Below the pieces are notes generated by a model that saw nothing but the letters and a program-made list of their open reading frames with translations, had not been told where the DNA came from and did not search any database. Positions 29,601-35,110 of a DNA stretch of 35,110 nt are shown one piece after another. A program made the translations under genes and the position numbers. The DNA is from Cytidiella melzeri (taxonomy: Eukaryota; Basidiomycota; Agaricomycetes; Polyporales; Irpicaceae): assembly GCA_022592445.1 (NCBI GenBank), contig JABYQR010000432.1:1-35110 (forward strand), in the 5' to 3' direction. Position 1 is the first letter of the stretch; each line of letters begins with the position of its first letter.

Positions 29601-30167
29601 CTACATAGTGTAGTCAGACTCTTGCAACCTACGCGGCGGGCCCCTCTGGATAATTGGGACTGGCTGGGATGATTTTGCTACTACTAGAGGTGTATCGGAG
29701 AGCAAATCCCGGAAGTGTGAGTGACTGAAGGTCAGCCACGTCGCTGACAACAAATCCATCGCCTGGTTCACGGTTGTATTGTCGGGTTGGTGGCTGGCTC
29801 CCCACAAGTCCCTTGTTCCGCCTTTGGCATCTTCATTGTTGCGCCCGTCATAATCGAATTCCCCCTCGCTGTCTGCCAAGCTGTCGCTCTCAGCTTCGTC
29901 CGCTCTCTCATCCTCGTGCCCAACATTCTGTTGCATACGAAGAGCGGAGTTGAGGTCGCGGAACCTGACTGTGGGGCGCCTCACTTTGCGTGTGCTCTGC
30001 GTGCGCATAAGTACAAAGGTGAGGGATCAATTCATAACACTCACCGACTCTTCATTCTTCTCCCACTGCTGGATCTGCGCCAAACGGACCAGCGTGGAAA
30101 CCTTCTGTGCGCCACAAAGGTGAGAGTTCTGCCATGTAAAGTACGACACTGTACGTTTGTTGCTCAT
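29601..30167 (-). CDS. Unknown small protein, two exons
   Basis: Exon 1 30167-30045 and exon 2 29996-29601, with a GT-AG intron of 48 bases, give 519 bases, 172 residues. Segments: MSNKRTVSYFTWQNSHLCGA, VSTLVRLAQIQQWEKNEES, then after the intron RRPTVRFRDLNSALRMQQN and an acidic stretch (DERADEAESDSLADSEGEFD). No family is recognised. The long acidic region and basic start suggest a nuclear or disordered protein. The true gene may have further exons to the right of 30167, or it may be the tail of a mobile-element protein; confidence is limited. Confidence 0.42.
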
Positions 30168-30465
30168 GGAGTTTGGCATGAGACCCATGACAAATGTGGC
30201 CAGTTGCTGCTCATAGCGAGGTGATCAGGCAACCGATGTTTCGTGAGATGATAATAAATGTACGTGCTGCAATAGGTTGAGTGACCTCGGAGCGATCTTG
30301 ATTTGATTTCTCCCACCACTTGTGTGGTCCTTCTTCTGGCGTTACAGGACAATCAAGTGGTGCCTCACCCCGGTAGTATTTGCCAACCTGAGCCTTTAGT
30401 AATTCAACAGCGACGTCTTCCCTCAGTCTGCAAATGGGTGCTTTGCGGTTGTTGTTTTCAATGTG
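30168..30465. other. Intergenic region left of the Copia fragment
   Basis: No gene is recognised. AAGGTATCAGTGGAG near 30480 resembles a tRNA-type primer-binding site on the plus strand but has no partner element. Confidence 0.4.
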
Positions 30466-30634
30466 TAGCAGATTTTAACAAGGTATCAGTGGAGTTGAGA
30501 GTGTTGAGAGAGAAGACTGAGGTGGTGGTCAGACAGAGAGTTGGGGATCAAAAGCGATAGCTGTGCATTGATCAAAGTATGGTAACTACGGCGCTAAGCG
30601 CGCGCTTAGAGTACAAAGACAGAATAGTGAAACA
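30466..30634 (-). repeat. Copia 3' LTR (inner boundary certain, outer boundary approximate)
   Basis: Immediately after the pol stop, the sense strand reads a purine tract GAAGGGAAG and then TGTTTCACTATTCTGTC, the expected polypurine tract and LTR start at 30634. It includes a perfect palindrome CTAAGCGCGCGCTTAG. The outer end is not fixed; ACA near 30466 is one candidate. Confidence 0.5.
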
Positions 30635-30641
30635 CTTCCCT

Positions 30642-31875
30642 TCAAGCATGAACATGAAGTAGTTCATTGAAGTGCTTGAGTTTTTTGAGAGGTAGTGCTT
30701 TAGTAAGAGTATCAGCACGTTGATTGGCAGAAGGTACGTGGTGCACAGTGATGTACCCTTTAGTTACACGATCGCTGATGAAGTTCTTGTGAATGTTGAA
30801 GTGTTTAGTACATTGAGAGTGTTGTTCCTCGTGGGAACAAACAATCGCAAGAGTTGACGCGCTGTCGGTGTACATCTTGACAGGGTCCATAGTGCAGTTA
30901 AGTATTTCATCTATGAGGCTCTTCAAATAGATGGCCTCTGTGGACGCATGAGCAAGTGCGTACAGTTTGGCTTCGGTGTCCGATAAAGTTACAAGTGAAC
31001 CGCGCTTACTTGACCAAGAGATAAGCGAGTCGTTGTATGTGAAGGTATAGCCCATTATTGGTTTATTGCCATACGTAGTCATACCATCAGAGTCAGCATA
31101 ACCTACGAGTGAAGTAGAAGTAGGATTGGCTTGGTTTTCTAGGACAAGCCAGTAGTCGCACATTCCCTTGAGGTAAAAGTAACACTGTTTAGCTGCAGCG
31201 TAGTGTTCCTTAGCAGGGTCAGATAAGTATTGTACTAGTTGACCAGTGCAATAAGCAATGTCTGGTTGAGTACTGTTGGCGACGTAGCGTAAGCCACCAA
31301 CAAGAGACATGTAGTGTGTAATGGCGTCAGCATCCTGATGTGGTTCGGTCACAGCACGAGGGGCTAAGTTGTGCTCGTGTACCATTGGTGTACAGCGTGA
31401 ATGTTCGTGGTCAAAGTTGTATCGCTTAAGTATGTTCAGAATATAATCCTTTTGGCGAATCTTGATAATGCCTGCGGCTTTATCATAAGCAACTTCCATG
31501 CCAAGCATCCAGTGAATAGTTCCACCGTTAGTAAGTTCAACATGTTGTCTGAGTGCGATCTCAAATTGTTCGGCAACAGTAGTAGTGATAGTGCCAAGAG
31601 TAATGTCATCAACGTGGACAGCAAGTAGAAGTATGAGTTTATCACCTCGATAGAGGTAGAAGACTGCATTGTTGAATTCACAATGCTTTAGTCCAAGTGC
31701 AAAGAGTATGTCGCATAGTACTTTGTACTAACGAGGTCCGGCTTGCTTAAGGCCGTAGATAGTTTTCCGAAGTTTAAGTACCCAGCCAGGTGGCAGGTTC
31801 GGAAGTAAGTCCCCAGGAGGTGGACGAAGATAAAGGTCTTGATTGTTGTGGATGTTACCGTATATGTCACGACCA
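30642..31875 (-). pseudogene. Ty1/Copia pol fragment: RT C-terminal half and RNase H
   Basis: From right to left: DLYLRPPPGD, PPGWVLKLRKTIYGLKQAG (RT), a TAG at 31728-31730 where a Trp codon is expected, then the catalytic LLLAVHVDDITLGT, TIHWMLGMEVAYDKAAG, and the RNase H part with YMSLVGGLRYVANSTQPDIA, WSSKRGSLVTLSDTEAKL and HKNFISDRVTKGYITVHHV. The pol ends NELLHVHA. The element is 5'-truncated near 31875, where the sequence passes into pyrimidine-rich DNA and then Gypsy C. The TGG-to-TAG change marks it as inactive. Confidence 0.88.
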
Positions 31876-32066
31876 TGCACACTTTTTCCTTTCTTTTCCT
31901 TTTATTTTCGTTATCCTACCTTCTCAATTTCCTTATCTTATCTTATCGATGGTACATGGCTACTGCATGTGATCAAGTGCATGTGACAGACTGGTCACAT
32001 GATCATAGAAGGTGCTGGAACATTGTAGAACATCGCACCATAGCACACCATACATTCCCACGGCAG
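31876..32066. other. Junction DNA between the Copia fragment and the Gypsy C LTR
   Basis: Starts with a pyrimidine-rich stretch (31880-31945), then an inverted repeat CATGTGA / TCACATG around 31980-32001. It may be outer U3 of Gypsy C if its LTR begins earlier than 32067. Six ATGs occur between 31949 and 32110, in contrast to none downstream of the TATA box. Confidence 0.45.
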
Positions 32067-32110
32067 TGTTAGGAGTACAGACCCGGTACCAGGGGTCCTT
32101 GTCTGAGATG

Positions 32111-32117
32111 TATATAA
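32111..32117 (+). promoter_or_regulatory. TATA box of the Gypsy C LTR
   Basis: TATATAA, directly after the last ATG (32108-32110). Transcripts would start near 32140, so the predicted RNA has its first ATG at the gag start 33544. Confidence 0.75.
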
Positions 32118-32298
32118 ACCCACTCTGTAGCTCCCTAAAGACCTCAGATTCTACCTCCTGGTCTTTAGCTCACTGTTAGCTACTCCCTCGGCGTCGTATC
32201 TCCCTCTTTCCTCATTATCATTACCCCTGTCGTCATCGTCCACGCGAGTCCGCTCGTCGTTCCTCCCCCCCTTGTCGTCACTTCCTCGCTCTTCATAG

Positions 32299-33150
32299 AG
32301 TTTGGTTGTGCTCTTGACATTAGGTAGAATCTCTGTACGCTCGCCTGGACGTCGCGCAAACGCACACTTCCCTATTCCCCAAAAAGTTTTAAAAAGTTTA
32401 GTCCCCCCGGTTTACCAGTACGTTGTATTGGCCCGGACCTTTGACCTTACATCTCATTTCGTGGTTGTAGTGCCTAAGGACATACGCATTTGTCGCCGCG
32501 TACCCGAGTCCTTCTTTGAAGCTCGCCGAGAACTACGTGAGCAAGGACGTCCTCACCTCTATACAGAGAAGGACCTCGAAGCTATCGTCTCCTACGTCTC
32601 ACGTCGTCCCCACTATCACCCCCTCGGCACCAGACTCCCAGCCTTCGACCACGAAAAGTTTGCTCGTGACAACGAGTCTATTAAGGAACGTGCACGCACG
32701 GAACGCGCACAAACACTCGCCGATCGATTTGAGAAACCGTCTCTCAAGGACCGCATTGCTCGGGCACCCCCGCCACCTCGTCCAGACGCACAAAAACCTG
32801 TGACCCTTGACTTCCACAAGTTTTCCATCAAGGATCAAGTCGGCATCCTCAAGCCGAAGATCGAGGCCACTACCAGACGCCTCAAGATTCTGATCGAACT
32901 CACTCGCGACCGCAACGATTCACAGGTTAGATCAGTCCTGTTACTCAACGACAAGCTTCTGCACCTCGTCGAACACACGGAGGAAGTACTCTCCACACGC
33001 ACACCTGCCCAGCTCAAGGCACTGAACTGGGGCTTACAGTCAGTAGGGCAGATCAACTTCACGCAATTGCGCAAGAGGTTGACGGAGGTTACGAGTCGAG
33101 TTGCTTTTGTAGCGGACGGAGGATACTTTGAGAAACTTCCTTTGTAGTAG
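32299..33150 (+). CDS. Methionine-free open frame upstream of Gypsy C gag
   Basis: The frame is open from 32299 (after a TAG) to two adjacent TAG codons at 33145-33150: 282 codons with no ATG in this or any other sense frame. The product is protein-like and charged, with VPESFFEARRELREQGRPHL, ARTERAQTLADRFEKPSLKD, a Pro run APPPPRPDAQKP, FHKFSIKDQVGILKPKIEAT, RRLKILIELTRDRND and LLLNDKLLHLVEHTEEVL. After the stops the same frame is open for 131 more codons into gag. If translated it needs a near-cognate start, or splicing from elsewhere. It could be a non-AUG-initiated accessory protein or, with readthrough, an N-terminal extension of Gag. No homologue is recognised. Part of it may lie within the LTR. 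Confidence 0.5.
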
Positions 33151-33543
33151 ACAGCAATCATTGAGTGCGATAACCGTTTCCACGTCTTCAATCCCGACGA
33201 TCTTCAGGATTGTCACGATAACGAAGAGGACCACGCGTATATTGAAATCTGCGAACAACAACCGTGTCCAAATCGAAATCAAAAGTTTGTAGTATCCCGT
33301 CATTTCAGAGAAGGACAACGATACCGTGGATACGTAGCCTGCGATAACAGTCAAATATTGTTAATTGTTCAAGTTCCGGGAGAAGTCGAAGTTCCAGAAC
33401 TTGATACCAGTTTAGTCACAGCAGTTTCACCGGAAACCACCACTGCTACCCCTGTTCCCATCATTCCCGAAACCATACCGGAAATCCCACCGGTAACTCC
33501 TGAAGCGCCCACCGTCGTCCCCATCAATTCCGCACCTGTCACG

Positions 33544-34605
33544 ATGACAACACCCGCAGTCGATCCTGCCTTGATTGCAGCCATTGTAGCTGCAGTTACA
33601 CAAGCAATGCCAAGACCGCAAGTCACGGTCAACAATAACGACACCAAGCCCGATAGATACAAGGGCGAACATGGCCGTGACTTAGAACGGTTCTTGTCAC
33701 AATGCGAGGCGTACTGGGTAACCGCCAGTATTGCCGATGAAAGAACCAAGGTCCTGACAGCAATCTACCGGTTGTCAGAAAAGGCCGCCCAATGGGCAAT
33801 ACCGGTCACGGACCATATGGCTGACCACAACGGTAGTTTGCCGGCCAACCTCGATACATGGGCCAAGTTTAAGACGGAGCTCAAGAAGTACTTCGGCGAT
33901 GCAACGCCCGAAGATACGGCTATTCGTGAACTGGAGAAGCTCTGTGGAGCTGAGAAGAAGGAAAAGAATGCGCGGGATGTCGGCACATACGTCACTGACT
34001 TTCAGTCATACGTGGGTCGCATCAATGGGTTGAGCGACAAGGACAAGGAGATCCGGTTCATAAAGGGTCTCCCTGAATACATCTATGGGCGACTGGCAAC
34101 GGCTGAAGCTCCACCGACCAATTACCAAGGTTGGATTGACAGGTCTCTGAAAATGGCGGCTGCGTATGCCCGCATCAGAGAAACGACGGAGAAGAAAATT
34201 CCGTCTGTTCCCTCGTCGACGACGACGAGACCTACCCAGTCCCAGCCCAGGTTTACCCCGGCTCCCCGTCCTTCCAACGGTCCGGTTCCTATGGAGGTTG
34301 ACGCCTCCAAGATGCAACAAGGACGGCGGTGTTATAACTGCCAGGAACTCACAACGGATCCCAATCATATTGCGCGCACATGTACCAAACCCGCAGTCCC
34401 TCGTCCACCTCCTCGTGGACCACGTGTAGCAGCTACCAATGCAGAGGCCTCGACCTCTAAAGCCGAAGGGAAGAAACCGGAGGCAACCGGAGAGCCAATT
34501 CCGTCAGGGGTATCAGAAGTAACCCTAAACGCAATACTTGGAGAGCTGGAAAAGTTGAAGGCGGAGAATGCCGACCTCAAGAAGAGACTTGAGGAGGGTT
34601 TTTGA
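33544..34605 (+). CDS. Gypsy C Gag
   Basis: The first ATG of the predicted RNA (33544, context CACGATGACA) opens MTTPAVDPALIAAIVAAVTQ. The capsid-like core has KPDRYKGEHGRDLERFLSQC, WAKFKTELKKYFGDATPED and ELEKLCGAEKKEKN, with FQSYVGRINGLSDKDKEIRF following. A knuckle variant CYNCQELTTDPNHIARTC (CX2CX8HX4C, longer first spacing) precedes a Lys/Glu-rich C-terminal coiled coil (LNAILGELEKLKAENADLKK). 353 residues to the TGA at 34603-34605. The frame is open for 131 further codons upstream without an ATG. Gag assembles the particle and binds RNA. The last codons form a slippery sequence (see the next entry). Confidence 0.9.
   Translation: MTTPAVDPALIAAIVAAVTQAMPRPQVTVNNNDTKPDRYKGEHGRDLERFLSQCEAYWVTASIADERTKVLTAIYRLSEKAAQWAIPVTDHMADHNGSLPANLDTWAKFKTELKKYFGDATPEDTAIRELEKLCGAEKKEKNARDVGTYVTDFQSYVGRINGLSDKDKEIRFIKGLPEYIYGRLATAEAPPTNYQGWIDRSLKMAAAYARIRETTEKKIPSVPSSTTTRPTQSQPRFTPAPRPSNGPVPMEVDASKMQQGRRCYNCQELTTDPNHIARTCTKPAVPRPPPRGPRVAATNAEASTSKAEGKKPEATGEPIPSGVSEVTLNAILGELEKLKAENADLKKRLEEGF
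34596..34602 (+). promoter_or_regulatory. Candidate -1 frameshift site GGGTTTT at the end of gag
   Basis: In the gag frame the end reads GAG GGT TTT TGA. G-GGT-TTT fits the X-XXY-YYZ slippery form directly before the stop. Slipping by -1 continues into a frame open from TTG ATT CGG onwards (CNNRFSVLASDVLETGSE), the style of the N-terminus of basidiomycete Gypsy pol. A GC-rich stretch (34622-34644) follows and could form a stimulating structure. Confidence 0.55.
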
Positions 34606-35110
34606 TTCGGGCCGTGATTCGAGCTGCGCAAGCACGCGCCCCGCGTATACCATGTAACAATAGATTTTCCGTACTCGCGTCTGATGTATTAGAGACTGGT
34701 TCTGAATGGAACATTTTCACGTACCCATCACAGTTTCAGGAGTGCGGAGATCTAAAGAAGTCGCAGCAATGATTGATAGTGGAGCCTCGACACTATTCAT
34801 TCATAAACGGTTTGTTCGAGAGCATCGTATCAGAACCCGGAAGTTGAAACAACCCATTCCGGTGTACAACATAGACGGAACCCCAAATCGAGACGGGGCT
34901 ATTGACGAAGTTGCCATTCTCAATATGAGGATAGGGGACCACGAGGAGAGGACCATCTTCACGGTCACTGATATTGGACCCGAAGACGTAATTATAGGAA
35001 TCGATTGGTTGCGGTACCATAACCCCACCATTGATTGGTACGAAGGCATCATCAGGATGGATGGATGTCCTGATGCATGTAAACCCAGGCAACGGGTTGA
35101 TGAGGCGAAG
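34606..35110 (+). CDS. Gypsy C pol: N-terminus and aspartic protease (partial)
   Basis: The -1 frame from the gag end runs to about 34770 and is joined in meaning to another frame that starts at ATG 34706 (MEHFHVPITVSGV) and stays open to the right edge. The second frame contains the retropepsin motif EVAAMIDSGASTLFI and the C-terminal flank PEDVIIGIDWLRYHNPTIDW. One missing base at GAATGG (about 34704) would explain the change of frame; alternatively pol starts independently at 34706. Between gag and 34706 there are two minimal start-stop units, ATGTAA at 34652 and ATGTATTAG at 34684, in frames other than pol's. The protease would cut Gag-Pol; RT lies beyond the window. Confidence 0.82.

Larger units (their letters stand above)
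32067..35110 (+). mobile_element. Gypsy C: Ty3/Gypsy element, 5' part
   Basis: Plus-strand element: LTR start at about 32067 (TGTTAGGAGTACAGACCC), TATA box 32111, a 1433-base ATG-free leader, gag (ATG 33544 to 34605) and the start of pol with a protease, cut by the right edge. RT and the 3' LTR lie outside the window, so the inner LTR boundary is unknown. Gag resembles the basidiomycete type with KPDRYKGEHGRDLERFLSQ. One probable single-base lesion is present in pol near 34704. Confidence 0.88.

Noticed and set aside
30470..30500. AAGGTATCAGTGGAG as a primer-binding site of a plus-strand Copia element
   Set aside because: No plus-strand element follows; the Copia coding sequence here is on the minus strand.
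32067..33348. TGTTA...TAACA as exact Gypsy C LTR
   Set aside because: Five-base inverted ends alone are weak and no primer-binding site follows 33348. The 3' LTR is outside the window.
1..35110. CRISPR arrays, rRNA or tRNA genes
   Set aside because: No regularly spaced repeats and no cloverleaf or rRNA-like sequence was seen; the window is eukaryotic.

Overview
The window looks like repeat-rich accessory DNA from a basidiomycete, probably an Agaricomycete. Host genes carry many 45-60 base introns. The families present (a multi-intron aquaporin, a GT61-type glycosyltransferase, a DUF7918-like protein, an F-box protein) and the retrotransposon styles are typical of mushroom-forming fungi. Species is not determined.

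Layout. Positions 1-16300 are nested Ty3/Gypsy elements on the minus strand. Gypsy B (gag from 15444 leftwards, protease, RT, start of RNase H) is the oldest. Three things landed in it: Gypsy A, whose 5' LTR ends at 8013 inside B's RNase H; a solo LTR of the Gypsy A family (12043-13894) in B's gag; and an unrelated solo LTR (9507-10264) in B's protease. A further solo A-family LTR (4599-6427) sits inside Gypsy A's own 5' LTR. Target duplications (GCGG, GCGC, CCGTT) fix these boundaries, and removing the gag and protease insertions restores B's frame exactly. Next come a DDE-transposase scrap (15869-16298) and a LINE tail (16527-17020). Positions 17557-29170 are host genes: aquaporin (-), an unidentified split gene (-), GT61 (+), a decayed and an apparently intact tandem copy of a DUF7918-like gene (-), and an F-box gene (-). 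A small unknown gene (29601-30167, -), the 3' part of a Copia element (30634-31875, -) and the 5' part of a third Gypsy element, Gypsy C (32067 to the right edge, +), complete the window.

Most interesting result. The transcribed leaders of two unrelated Gypsy families are nearly devoid of ATG. In Gypsy C there is no ATG in any sense frame from the TATA box (32111) to the gag start (33544), 1433 bases, although CAT occurs 17 times there. Within this leader lies a 282-codon open frame with no methionine, closed by two adjacent TAG codons and followed in frame by 131 further ATG-free codons running into gag. In the A-family LTR all three copies have one ATG downstream of the TATA box. It begins a 175-codon frame encoding a Cys/His-rich protein (called ORF0 here) carried inside the LTR. 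In Gypsy A, after removal of the nested LTR, about 1019 ATG-free bases follow before the gag ATG. This resembles the leaky-scanning leaders known from plant badnaviruses and the non-AUG-initiated Gag extension of murine gammaretroviruses. I know of no description of it in fungal Gypsy elements, and a literature search was not possible.
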